Below, piece after piece: positions 1 through 7,257 of a stretch of DNA of 64,000 nt. The translations under genes and the position numbers were made by a program. The stretch comes from DASUPK01 sp963819715. GTDB lineage: Bacteria; Actinomycetota; Thermoleophilia; Solirubrobacterales; 70-9. The DNA is taken from NCBI GenBank assembly GCA_963819715.1, contig CAWFXE010000006.1, forward strand, positions 1 to 64,000, read 5' to 3'. Numbering within the stretch: position 1 is the first letter of the stretch; each line of letters opens with the position of its first letter. Below the pieces are notes generated by a model. The model saw nothing but the letters and a program-made list of their open reading frames with translations. It had not been told where the DNA came from and did no database searches.

Positions 1-27
1 CAGCGGTCTCGCCCGCTCAGCTCAGCC

Positions 28-501
28 CTACCGCGGCTTCGCCCCCTCTGCCAGCTTCAGTCGCGTCCATACGTTCATGTTCACAACGACACCGATGATC
101 TCGAGGATGCACTCCGCATCGAAGTGACTCGCCAGCCCGTCGTGGAAGCGCTGGAAGGCCCGGTCGGCATCCGTATCCGAGGCCCGGGTTAGGGCTTCGG
201 TGTAGCGAAGAGCCGCCTGCTCTGCCTCGGAGTGCAGGTCTGTCTCCCACCACGCGGTCAGCGTGTCGATCTTCGCGCGCGGGATCCCAGCGTCACGGGC
301 GGCCTCGTAATGGAGGTTGAGACAGTAGGTGCAGTTGTTGAGTTGTGATACTCGCAGTCGCAGGAGGTGCGCGAGGCCGTGGTCGATGCATAGCTCCGCT
401 GTGTACCCGAACGCGTCTGCGCCCATGCGCGCGATACCGATCAGGGACTCGTTCTGCGTCGCGTCGGCGCGGTGGTTGGTGAACTCCGTCTCTTCGCCCA
501 T
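28..501 (-). CDS. AhpD-like carboxymuconolactone decarboxylase family protein
   Basis: Predicted alkylhydroperoxidase-type protein of the AhpD/carboxymuconolactone decarboxylase superfamily, acting in the cytosol on peroxides through a redox-active cysteine pair. The core reads RVSQLNNCTYCLNLH, which contains the CxxCxxxH part of the AhpD motif. The glutamate normally 12 residues before the first Cys is a His here, so activity could differ. I chose the ATG at 501 because GAAGGGAAGG lies just upstream; the frame stays open to 558 (176 aa) if an earlier start is used. From 501 the protein is 157 aa, usual for the family. A decayed copy of the same core lies at 2290-2372. Family assignment is firm, substrate unknown. 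Confidence 0.8.
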   Translation of the reverse strand: MGEETEFTNHRADATQNESLIGIARMGADAFGYTAELCIDHGLAHLLRLRVSQLNNCTYCLNLHYEAARDAGIPRAKIDTLTAWWETDLHSEAEQAALRYTEALTRASDTDADRAFQRFHDGLASHFDAECILEIIGVVVNMNVWTRLKLAEGAKPR

Positions 502-665
502 TTCGCCTTCCCTTCGGTTGTCATCGTCTTCCCGGCTCGGCATCATCCTCCCGCCCATGACTCAGGAGCGTGTCGTCGGTCAGACGCATGGCTGGAGCCG
601 CGGGCGCGGCTCTCGCCCGCCGCGCCCGCGGCCCTTGCGTGCCGCGCCGGGTCCCGAACCCAAGT

Positions 666-872
666 TCATCGCCACAGCCGGCGCGGCGGCAAGATCTTGG
701 AAAACCGCCGGAAACTCCACTCGTCGGTCGAGATGTCGGGCGTAGGCCCGGCGGTCAGAACGGGATAGCCGGACTCCGAGTACTGGCCCGGGGGGAGCCG
801 ATCCGCGAGCTTCTCGGGAGTTCGGCGGCGACCGGTGAAGCCGCGTGAGACGAACCCGTTCAACGACCCCAC
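666..872 (-). pseudogene. N-terminal remnant of a molybdopterin-dependent (sulfite oxidase-like) oxidoreductase
   Basis: A 68-codon open frame resembles only the extreme N-terminus of bacterial sulfite oxidase-like molybdopterin oxidoreductases. A basic RGFTGRRR stretch is followed by LPPGQYSESGYPVLTAGPTP and a D-W-S-F element. In the family this leader precedes a catalytic domain of roughly 150 residues that binds the molybdenum cofactor through a Cys. Here the frame stops after RRLWR and no continuation is visible in the other minus-strand frames. The whole stretch 559-1078 otherwise holds no gene I can support. I read it as a 3'-deleted relic; recognition rests on remembered family sequence. 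Confidence 0.45.
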
Positions 873-1078
873 CTTATGTCACGGAATAGCCTCGTTCAAT
901 TGGCGCGGAAGCTAACCGGGCTCGGCGAGGCGCGACGAATCGTGGCTGAGAGCTGCGCGCGGCTTCCCGCCAAGAGCGCCGTTGGGCCCGGCGAGGTCAT
1001 CCGGCTGAGGTGTTCGGCCGTCGATCAGATAAGGCGGGAGACCCGTCGAGGTGTCGGCACCCGGCGTATGGTGCTGGC

Positions 1079-1723
1079 ATGCACTCGATCGAGGGTCTCA
1101 CGACCGCCGACCTCGTCGACGCGATGGGGCGCCTCCATCGGCATCGCTGTCACATCCTCGACCTCGTCAGCCCAACTCCCGGGCGAGTCCTGTTCGGCCC
1201 GGCGGTGACCATCTCCTACTTTCCAAGCTGCTCGGCTGCCCTAGATCCGGAGAGCTACAACCTTGCGAATCTCTTCTATGAGGCCGTCGGCCACGAGCCG
1301 GGGGGCAAGGTGGTGGTCCTGGCGAGCAACGGCTACGCCGACCCGTCCATGGGGGGCGGCACGAAGCTCTCGCGGTTGCAGGTCCACGGGTGCGCGGGCG
1401 TGATCACCGACGGTCGCCTGCGTGACTTCGACGAGCTCGCCCGCTATGACTTCGCCGCCTACTGCTCGGGCGAGGCGACGAAGTGGGGCGGAGGCGATGT
1501 GACGCCATTCCAGGCGAACGTGCCGGTCGTCCTCTCTGGCGTGGGAGTAATGCCGGGACAGTACGTTTTCGCCGACAGCTCCGGGGCCGTGGTGATCCCC
1601 GACGGGCAGATCGACGATGTCCTGGCCGGCGCTCGGGCGGTCAACGATGAGGACGCGCGAAACCAGGATGAGATCAGCCGCGAGCAATTGCCGGAATCCG
1701 AGCCGGCGCGAGGAGATCGATGA
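1079..1723 (+). CDS. RraA-like / HMG aldolase family protein
   Basis: Protein of 214 aa in the RraA/dimethylmenaquinone-methyltransferase-like fold family. Members either act as class II 4-hydroxy-4-methyl-2-oxoglutarate or oxaloacetate aldolases, or bind RNase E. The segment GCAGVITDGRLRD matches the family's conserved metal and substrate-binding GxxxDGxxRD region, which favours an aldolase-type role over RNase E inhibition. The ATG at 1079 is preferred because the residues upstream of it in the open frame (from 1010) look non-coding. It is followed three bases later by the DsbA-like gene, so the two are probably cotranscribed. Exact substrate cannot be read from sequence. Confidence 0.75.
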   Translation: MHSIEGLTTADLVDAMGRLHRHRCHILDLVSPTPGRVLFGPAVTISYFPSCSAALDPESYNLANLFYEAVGHEPGGKVVVLASNGYADPSMGGGTKLSRLQVHGCAGVITDGRLRDFDELARYDFAAYCSGEATKWGGGDVTPFQANVPVVLSGVGVMPGQYVFADSSGAVVIPDGQIDDVLAGARAVNDEDARNQDEISREQLPESEPARGDR

Positions 1724-1726
1724 TCG

Positions 1727-2281
1727 ATGGGGCCGGATAGGCCGGTGGCGAGCTCTGTTTCCAGCGCGCTGATCCCGGTCGGAGAGGGCGATCACGTACT
1801 CGGCGCCGAAGAGCCCGACCTGACGCTGGTCGAGTACGGGGACTTCGGCTGTCCCTTCTGCTTCGCCGCCAGCCGGCCGGTGAAGTCGCTGTTGGAGCGC
1901 TACGACACCCTGAGGCTGGTCTGGCGCCACTTTCCGGATTCTGAGCTTCATCCCGGTGCCGATCTCGCCGCGGAGCTCTCCGAGCTCGCCGCGGCGAGCG
2001 GAGCGTTCTGGCGGGCCCATTCGCTGCTGCTGGCGGGCCACGAACGCTTCTCGCGGGAGGACCTGCTCTCCGCTGCCCGACGCCTCGATCTCGACCGGGC
2101 CGAAGCCGAGTCGGCCCTTCGCCAGCGCACTTATCGCGAGCGTGTCCTCGAGGATGTGGGGGGCGCCAGGACGGCTGGGGTTCACGCCACGCCCACCTTC
2201 TTCCTTGGCGGCGAGCGGCTGGAGGGCCACTGGAGCCAGCTCGCCCAGCTCGTTCCGGCGACTCTACGGAAGGAGCGGTAG
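1727..2281 (+). CDS. DsbA-family thioredoxin-fold protein
   Basis: Thioredoxin-like disulfide oxidoreductase of 184 aa. The active site is FGCPFCF (CxxC) near residue 42, and the cis-proline loop HATPTFF lies near residue 153. The intervening helical insertion is the size usual for DsbA/FrnE-like proteins. No signal peptide is evident, so it is probably cytosolic. It sits between the RraA-like gene and an OsmC-like gene, with an AhpD-core relic in the gap, so this is a small thiol/peroxide-defence neighbourhood. Family assignment is firm, the partner proteins are unknown. Confidence 0.82.
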   Translation: MGPDRPVASSVSSALIPVGEGDHVLGAEEPDLTLVEYGDFGCPFCFAASRPVKSLLERYDTLRLVWRHFPDSELHPGADLAAELSELAAASGAFWRAHSLLLAGHERFSREDLLSAARRLDLDRAEAESALRQRTYRERVLEDVGGARTAGVHATPTFFLGGERLEGHWSQLAQLVPATLRKER

Positions 2282-2289
2282 GCCGGGCG

Positions 2290-2372
2290 CAGCTGGTGCG
2301 ACTGCGGGTCTCACGACTCAACACTGCACCTAATGCCTCAACCTCCACTACGAAGGCCGCCCGCGACGCTCA
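2290..2372 (+). pseudogene. Decayed copy of the AhpD catalytic core
   Basis: The DNA between the DsbA-like and OsmC-like genes aligns with the catalytic core of the intact AhpD-like gene at 28-501. Read in shifting frames it gives QLVRLRVSRLN, then C-T-stop-C-L-N-L-H-Y-E, then AARDA. Compared with the intact gene there is a one-base deletion after CTCAAC, a TAC-to-TAA change between the two active-site cysteines, and a one-base insertion before GGCCGCCCG that restores the frame. Similarity fades after about 2372. This is a clear gene relic rather than spacer, either a local duplication or a second ancestral AhpD-like gene. Confidence 0.7.
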
Positions 2373-2449
2373 GGAAGGGCTTGACTTTCATCCCAGCGAC
2401 CCCCACCCGAGGGCCCGCCATACGATTTTCTGGGAAGGTTTCAGAGTCG

Positions 2450-2938
2450 ATGGACACCAGCCAGCCCCCGAGCCACCCGCATGAGCAGGTCGTTCGCCGT
2501 GGGAGGATCTCCTGGCTGACGAAGCCGCCCCAAGGCGTGGCGCGCGTCACCGTAGAGAGCGGCGCCTTTGGAGCTACCGCCGTGTCGGTCCCGGAGGCCG
2601 ATCCCATTCGCGGAGAGGCATCGCCGGGTGAGCTGCTGGCCATAACGCATGCGATGTGCATGGCCATTGTGCTCTCTCAGGGGCTAGCTGAGGGTGGCTC
2701 GTCGGCGAATGAGTTGATCGTCGAGGTGGAATGCACCTTCGCCGGGCCCGGACCCGAACGCGAGCTCGTCGGACTCGATCTGGAGGTGCGCGGTCGCGTC
2801 CCAGGACTCGACGAGGCGCGCTTCCGCGAAGCGGCCGATAATGCGCGCCCCCGCTACCTGCGCTTCATCGGCGCGCGGGATGACGTGCCAGGCAAGCTCG
2901 AGGCCGTCTTGGAAAGTTCGGGGCCTCTGGCGGGCTAG
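2450..2938 (+). CDS. OsmC family protein (one catalytic Cys missing)
   Basis: Protein of 162 aa in the OsmC/Ohr fold. ASPGELLAITHAMCMAIVLS matches the conserved SPEELL..AHAACF helix bearing the first redox cysteine. The second cysteine, normally in an A-x-x-CP(V/Y)S context, is absent: the equivalent stretch is ADNARPRYLRF. A two-cysteine organic hydroperoxide reductase cycle is therefore unlikely unless another thiol substitutes. The ATG at 2450 was chosen because residues before it come from degenerate DNA that includes the AhpD relic. It follows the DsbA-like gene on the same strand. Confidence 0.72.
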   Translation: MDTSQPPSHPHEQVVRRGRISWLTKPPQGVARVTVESGAFGATAVSVPEADPIRGEASPGELLAITHAMCMAIVLSQGLAEGGSSANELIVEVECTFAGPGPERELVGLDLEVRGRVPGLDEARFREAADNARPRYLRFIGARDDVPGKLEAVLESSGPLAG

Positions 2939-2950
2939 ATCTTCGCCCCG

Positions 2951-3877
2951 TCAGGGGCGAAGCACGACCGCTCCGCCGGCGCTGCCCCCCGTTCCGGCCG
3001 CGAAGGCCTCGGCGGCCTCGTCGAACGAGAACGTCGCCGCGATCGAGACCTCGAGCTTCCCGGCGGCAAGCAGCTCGGCGAGCTCACCAAGCGCCGGGCC
3101 GTCGGGCTCCACGATCACGTCCGAGATCTCGATGCCCCGCTGCTCGTCCGGTGGGTCCTGGGTGATCGTCGCCAGGCGACCGCCGTCGCGCACGGCGCCG
3201 ATCGCGTCGGCTGAGCCGTTAGGCACGGCGTTCGCGACGGCGCTCACGCCCAAACCGCCGCCAATCGCGCGCGCCTGCTCGGGCCAGTCGGAGTCGTGAT
3301 AGTCGAGCACGTGAGCCGCACCCTGCTGGCGCAGGCGCTCATGGCTGGCCGGTCCTCCGGTCGCGATCACCTCGGCGCCGCGCGCCGCGGCCAGTCCGAC
3401 GAGCAGCGTGCCGGTCACACCGCTCCCGTTCACGAGAACCAGGTCGTCAGCGCCCACCGCCAGGGCTCCGTCGATCACCTGCGTTGCGGTCAGGGCCGGA
3501 ACGGGGAACGCTGCCGCGGCCTCCCACGACACGGCGCCAGGCTTCCGCGCGAGCAGCGCCGCCGGGGCGATCAGCAAGGGCGCCCAGGTTCCCTGATCCC
3601 GCAGCAGGAGGGGATGGCTGAGCACCTCATCGCCGGGCTCCCAATGTTCGACGGAATCTCCGATCGCCGTGATGACGCCGGCGGCCTCGACGCCGAGCGC
3701 CATCGGAGGGGCGCGGCCTACGTCCCAGTCACCGGTCCAGACGAACGCCTGGTAATTGCCGACGCCCGCGGCCCGGATTTCGATCAGGACCTCGTCGTCG
3801 GCGACGGGGCGCGGATCTGGAAGGTCGATAGGCCCGACGGCACCGCGGAACTCGCTGATGCCGGCGGCCCGCATCAA
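2951..3877 (-). CDS. MDR-family quinone oxidoreductase / zinc-independent alcohol dehydrogenase
   Basis: NADP-dependent medium-chain dehydrogenase/reductase of 308 aa, similar to quinone oxidoreductases. The N-terminal GroES-like domain contains the typical GVEAAGVI and GDEVL segments. The Rossmann domain has LVLVNGSGVTGTLLVGLAAARG as its nucleotide-binding loop. The structural and catalytic zinc-ligand cysteines of alcohol dehydrogenases are absent, which is expected for quinone reductases. It is convergent with the OsmC-like gene and divergent from the cation exchanger. The substrate is probably an enone or quinone; this cannot be refined from sequence. Confidence 0.82.
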   Translation of the reverse strand: MMRAAGISEFRGAVGPIDLPDPRPVADDEVLIEIRAAGVGNYQAFVWTGDWDVGRAPPMALGVEAAGVITAIGDSVEHWEPGDEVLSHPLLLRDQGTWAPLLIAPAALLARKPGAVSWEAAAAFPVPALTATQVIDGALAVGADDLVLVNGSGVTGTLLVGLAAARGAEVIATGGPASHERLRQQGAAHVLDYHDSDWPEQARAIGGGLGVSAVANAVPNGSADAIGAVRDGGRLATITQDPPDEQRGIEISDVIVEPDGPALGELAELLAAGKLEVSIAATFSFDEAAEAFAAGTGGSAGGAVVLRP

Positions 3878-4069
3878 AGCGACGCTGTCCGAGCGTCGGC
3901 GTACTCGGCGATCGAGGGCCGGCGGATGAAATCTTCAAGACCCTCGACTGACATCGCCAGCCAGTATCCCACGGAGACCGCTGCTTTCCATGCAAAGCGG
4001 CGGTCCTTGAAATGCCAGATCGCGCGGGCCCCAGGACGCTTCCTCACTTGACCTGAAAGTCTTCCCCCC

Positions 4070-5128
4070 GTGACTCGTAGGGAGCAAGCCTTTCTCGTGG
4101 CGACTGCGGGGATCACTGTGTTGGCCGGCGTCCTTCGCTACTCCGATGCGGGTGCCGTGGTTGCGTTCGCCGCCGCCACGCTGGCCCTGGCGGGGCTCGC
4201 CTGGGTCGTCGCCCTCGCCACCGAGCAGGTCGGCCTTCGCTTCGGGCCGGCGGTCACCGGTTTCATGCAGTCGACGCTCGGCAACCTGCCCGAGTTCTTC
4301 ATCGTCGTCTTTGCGCTCAGCTCGGGAGAGGTCGTCGTGGCCCAGACCTCCCTGATCGGATCGATCTTCGCCAACGCGCTGCTGGTTCTCGGTCTGGTGA
4401 TCGTTGCGGGGACGCTCCGGGCCGACGACGGGTGCATGCGCTTCGGTCGGCGCCTGCCGCAGGACACCGCGACCCTCCTGTTCGTCTCCCTGTTCGTGAT
4501 CGTGATCATCGGGCTCTCGATCGCCTCCTCCGACCAGGCGAGCCACCACATCGAGGGGCTCTCGAATGTGGGGGCGATCTCGCTGCTCGTCGTCTATGTG
4601 GCCTGGGCCTGGAGATATCTCGGCTCCGAGACCGCCACGATGGAGACGGGAACCGATGAGAGCAAGCCTCGGATCCCGTTCGCGCTCGCCGTGATCCTGC
4701 TCGCGGTTGCGGGCACGGGGGCCGCCTTCGTTTCGGACTGGTTCATCCACGCGCTCGACCCGGCGGTCGAGTCGCTCGGGATCTCCAAGGCCTTCGCGGG
4801 GCTGGTGATCGTCGCGATCGCGGGCAACGCGGTGGAGAACTTCACCGGGATCTTCCTCGCCGCCAAGGGCCAATCGGATCTGGCGATCTCGGTGGTGAAG
4901 AACTCGGTCTCCCAGGTCGCCGCCTTTCTCTTCCCGGCCCTGGTCCTCACTTCGCTGCTCTTCAGCACGCACCTGACGTTCGCGCTGGCACCGGTCTACA
5001 TCGGCGCCCTGTTCCTGACCGCGATCGCGGTCTGGCAGATCACGGGCGATGGCGAGGCGCAGATGTTCGAGGGCCTGGCGCTGATCGCGATCTACGTGAT
5101 GCTGGCGGCGTTCACGCTTTACGACTGA
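4070..5128 (+). CDS. CaCA-superfamily cation/proton exchanger (CAX/ChaA-like)
   Basis: Integral membrane protein of 352 aa with about eleven hydrophobic segments arranged as an inverted repeat. The two alpha-repeat signatures are STLGNLPEFFI near residue 69 and AIAGNAVENFTG near residue 247, matching the GNxxE motifs that bind the cation in Ca2+:H+ antiporters. It probably exports Ca2+ (or Na+/K+) in exchange for protons. The start is GTG at 4070. An acidic loop between the two halves (TGTDESKP) fits the family layout. The downstream intergenic region contains a structured RNA rather than a tandem gene. Confidence 0.85.
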   Translation: MTRREQAFLVATAGITVLAGVLRYSDAGAVVAFAAATLALAGLAWVVALATEQVGLRFGPAVTGFMQSTLGNLPEFFIVVFALSSGEVVVAQTSLIGSIFANALLVLGLVIVAGTLRADDGCMRFGRRLPQDTATLLFVSLFVIVIIGLSIASSDQASHHIEGLSNVGAISLLVVYVAWAWRYLGSETATMETGTDESKPRIPFALAVILLAVAGTGAAFVSDWFIHALDPAVESLGISKAFAGLVIVAIAGNAVENFTGIFLAAKGQSDLAISVVKNSVSQVAAFLFPALVLTSLLFSTHLTFALAPVYIGALFLTAIAVWQITGDGEAQMFEGLALIAIYVMLAAFTLYD

Positions 5129-5312
5129 TCGCGACTTCCGTGCGATTCAAGGCGCAACGGTCATCAGCGCCGGTGCTGGAGTGGTGGTTGTGCGGAGGGT
5201 TGAACTCTCGAGGCGAGAGGCACCACACAGGATGGTTTCGATCGACCGTTTGGTCGACTCCGGTTCGAGTCCGGCGCCCTCCGCGCCTAAACTCCAAGCA
5301 CTGTGTGGTGCG

Positions 5313-5331
5313 CGGGACCAGGTCCCGTTTT
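5313..5331 (+). terminator. Intrinsic terminator of the tRNA-like RNA
   Basis: CGGGAC/GTCCCG forms a six-pair hairpin with a CAG loop, directly followed by TTTT. It ends the plus-strand tRNA-like transcript immediately after the segment complementary to the anticodon arm (5302-5311). Confidence 0.6.
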
Positions 5332-5337
5332 CAACCT

Positions 5338-5365
5338 CGAACGGCCCGCTCCGGCGGGCCGTTCG
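5338..5365. terminator. Bidirectional GC-rich terminator hairpin
   Basis: A perfect 11-12 bp stem (CGAACGGCCCGC and its complement) lies between the tRNA-like RNA and the converging HD-GYP gene. The inner 22 bases recur with one loop change at 48425-48446, in the equivalent position of the second tRNA-like RNA. A related hairpin is found at 23384-23408 next to the nrdJ stop codon. Confidence 0.65.
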
Positions 5366-5376
5366 CATCACGGGAG

Positions 5377-6657
5377 CTAGTGCGCCAGGTCCTCGGCCAG
5401 CGCCTCGATCACGCGCGGATCGAACTCCGTGCCCGCGGAGCGGCGGAGTTCGGCCAGCGCTTCGTCCTGGCTGAAGGCGTGCTGATCGACGCGCTCCGAC
5501 GTGAGCACGACGTAGGCGACGCAGACGGCGAGGATGCGTGAGCCGAGCGGGATCTGGTCCCCGGCCAGGCCGTCCGGGTAGCCGCTGCCGTCGTAGTTCT
5601 CGTGGCCAGAGCGGACCAGGGCTGCGACCTGAGTGAGGGCGGGGGCCGAGGCGACGATCTCGGCGCCGGCGGCGGGGAGACCTCGGATCAGCTCGGACTG
5701 CGAGGCGGGGAGGCGGCTCTGCGCCTCCATCAGGTCGTCGGGGACGGAAAGCATGCCGATGTGCTGGAGGCGGGCGGCGAAGGTGAGGTCGTCGAGCTGC
5801 TCGCGGCTCACGCCGAGGAGGCGGCCGACCGAAATCGCGTGGAAGGCGACTGCGCGAAGGTGGGCGCCCATATCGGGGCGGCGGGCGTTGAGGATCGCCA
5901 TCAGCGCGTCGTGGGCCTGGTGCTTCGCCGACTGGCGCTGGTGGCGCTTGTCGGCGGCGAGCCGCCGGCCGGCGAGCTGCAGGGCCCCATTCGGCTCAGA
6001 GGCGTCTTCGGGGAGGGTGACGACGCCGTGGGCCCGGCTGATCGCCATCTCGTCTGAGTCCTCGTCGCCGCCGCCCGCGACGAAGATCGCCATCGCGATC
6101 TCGCCGGGGTCGCGGTCGCCGACGGGGACGAGCGCGCAGAACTGGCCACCGTCGAGGCGATAGGCGCTGCCGCCGAGCCGGCCGACCACGTCGCGGAGCT
6201 CGTGGGAGAAGCTCTGGAGCAGCTGGTCGCTCGCCTGGAAGCCGAGGCGGTCGCGATACTCGGTGGCGCCCTCGAGCTCGAGCAGGACGAGCGTCTGCTC
6301 CGCCGGCGACTTGAGGCGCTCGCCGAAGTCGGTATGGAGCTGCAAGCGGTTGGGAAGCCCGGTCACGGCGTCGAGGCAGGCGCGGCGGTGGTTGTTCTGG
6401 ACCAGCCAGGTGAAGACGGCGCCGAGCAGCGCCAGGCCGGTCCAGAAGGCGAGGTCGGTGACCTGCTCCTGGACGTGGTTGTAGATCAGGAGGGCGGCCG
6501 CGAGGGCGACGAACAGGGCGGGGCCGGCGATCGACCACTCGCGCTCGAAGGCGCGGGCCCGCGCCCAGGCGCGGCTCGCGCGCGAGGGCCTGTGGCTGCC
6601 GGGATGCCGAGAGCGATGCGCCCGTCCGGGCGCTCTCCTGAGTGTGTGGGCTTCCAT
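5377..6657 (-). CDS. Membrane GGDEF/HD-GYP protein with both catalytic sites degenerate
   Basis: Protein of 426 aa: a basic cytosolic N-terminus, two transmembrane segments (about residues 46-90), a GGDEF-like domain (TGLPNRLQLH to DGGQF) and an HD-GYP domain. The GGDEF signature reads DGGQF, so diguanylate cyclase activity is unlikely. In the HD-GYP domain the HENYDGSGYPDGL loop is retained. However, the metal-binding HD of LLHDIGK is LQHIGM, the later HHP histidine is lost, and the ADAYDA aspartate region reads CVAYVV. It is therefore probably a cyclic-di-GMP binding or protein-interaction module rather than a phosphodiesterase. The ATG at 6657 is preferred over the TTG at 6666. Confidence 0.8.
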   Translation of the reverse strand: MEAHTLRRAPGRAHRSRHPGSHRPSRASRAWARARAFEREWSIAGPALFVALAAALLIYNHVQEQVTDLAFWTGLALLGAVFTWLVQNNHRRACLDAVTGLPNRLQLHTDFGERLKSPAEQTLVLLELEGATEYRDRLGFQASDQLLQSFSHELRDVVGRLGGSAYRLDGGQFCALVPVGDRDPGEIAMAIFVAGGGDEDSDEMAISRAHGVVTLPEDASEPNGALQLAGRRLAADKRHQRQSAKHQAHDALMAILNARRPDMGAHLRAVAFHAISVGRLLGVSREQLDDLTFAARLQHIGMLSVPDDLMEAQSRLPASQSELIRGLPAAGAEIVASAPALTQVAALVRSGHENYDGSGYPDGLAGDQIPLGSRILAVCVAYVVLTSERVDQHAFSQDEALAELRRSAGTEFDPRVIEALAEDLAH

Positions 6658-6697
6658 TTGCTCCAACTATCGGCGGTTCGCGCGAGCAGGAAGGCCG

Positions 6698-6751
6698 ATT
6701 GGACGAGTGACGCAGGCCCACGGCTGGACTTATTGGACGCGTCACGCCTGG
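6698..6751. repeat. Pair of 20-bp imperfect direct repeats upstream of the HD-GYP gene
   Basis: ATTGGACG(A/C)GT(G/C)ACGC occurs at 6698-6716 and 6732-6751, 34 bases apart, each followed by a C-rich stretch. The first copy's GTGACGC and the second's GCGTCAC also form an inverted pair. They lie in the 280-bp gap between csoR and the HD-GYP gene, where no other feature is visible. They may be regulator sites; nothing in the sequence names a regulator. Confidence 0.3.
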
Positions 6752-6935
6752 GTGGTGGGTTCCCCCGGGAGCGGGCCTACGGGCGATTACGGACCCTCGT
6801 CCAGGAGGCGAAATGGACACCCCCCGTCCCTAGACACAACCGGGGATGAGGGGCACTCGACGAGCTCTCCCCGCAGGGTTGGCGGTCTCGTCGCCGGTTC
6901 TCGCCCGGGTCCTGAGTCTGTAGCTCCCGAGTGGC

Positions 6936-7220
6936 TCAGCTCGCGACGAGCCGGCCGACTGCGCCCATCAGCTCCTGCACCTGCTCCTCGCTCGCGCCCT
7001 TGCCGCCGCGCATGCAGTGGCGCACGTGGTCATCGACGAGCGCCAGCGCGATCTTGTTGAGGGCCGCCTGCGCCGCCTCGATCTGAGTGAGCACGTCGAT
7101 GCAGTAGCGGTCCTCCTCCACCATCCGCTTGACGCCCCCGACCTGTCCCTCGACGCGGGCGAGGCGGGTGAGGAGCTCGTCCTTCGATGCCTTGTATCCG
7201 GGTGTCTTCGTGTCGGCCAT
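6936..7220 (-). CDS. csoR: CsoR-type copper-sensing transcriptional repressor
   Basis: All-helical metal-sensing repressor of 94 aa (CsoR/FrmR family). The Cu(I) ligand triad Cys-His-Cys is present: Cys in DRYCIDVL, then His and Cys in DDHVRHCM, with the spacing used by CsoR. RLARVEGQVGGVKRMVEED is the conserved DNA-binding/first-helix region. It is transcribed away from a YHS-tailed permease, with a perfect palindrome between them. By analogy with characterised CsoR proteins, Cu(I) binding should release the operator and derepress both the regulator and the efflux genes. Confidence 0.88.
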   Translation of the reverse strand: MADTKTPGYKASKDELLTRLARVEGQVGGVKRMVEEDRYCIDVLTQIEAAQAALNKIALALVDDHVRHCMRGGKGASEEQVQELMGAVGRLVAS

Positions 7221-7228
7221 GTTCGGAG

Positions 7229-7247
7229 TATACCCCTATGGGGTATA
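7229..7247. promoter_or_regulatory. CsoR operator (perfect palindrome)
   Basis: TATACCCCTATGGGGTATA: two perfect 8-base arms around TAT, in the 37-bp gap between the divergent csoR and permease start codons. The ACCCC/GGGGT cores match known CsoR boxes. Its position means one site can control both directions. Confidence 0.82.
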
Positions 7248-7257
7248 GTCGTCAACC

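Larger units (their letters stand above)
5190..5365 (+). ncRNA. Structured tRNA-like RNA with terminators, copy 1
   Basis: Positions 5194-5283 fold like a type II tRNA. The acceptor is GGAGGGT/GCCCTCC, the D-stem CTCTC/GAGAG closes a GAGGC loop, and the anticodon-like stem CACCA/TGGTT closes loop CACAGGA. The variable arm is TCGACC-GTTT-GGTCGA and the T-arm is CCGG-TTCGAGT-CCGG with discriminator G. It is not a normal tRNA: position 33 is A rather than U, the T-stem has four pairs plus a T-C mismatch (8/4-like), and the acceptor helix continues outward as GC/GC. Downstream, 5302-5311 is the exact complement of 5220-5229 (GCACCACACA). A hairpin plus TTTT follows at 5313-5331 and a strong hairpin at 5338-5365. 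A homologous element lies at 48425-48635. Function unknown. Confidence 0.5.

Noticed and set aside
876..1208. Plus-strand frame of 110 codons before the RraA-like gene
   Set aside because: Serine/arginine-rich with no family features; it overlaps the RraA-like gene in another frame and has no ribosome site.
5194..5283. Selenocysteine tRNA (selC)
   Set aside because: Type II length, G discriminator and unusual stems recall tRNA-Sec, but there is no TCA anticodon or TTCAAA loop, and copy 2 also lacks it.
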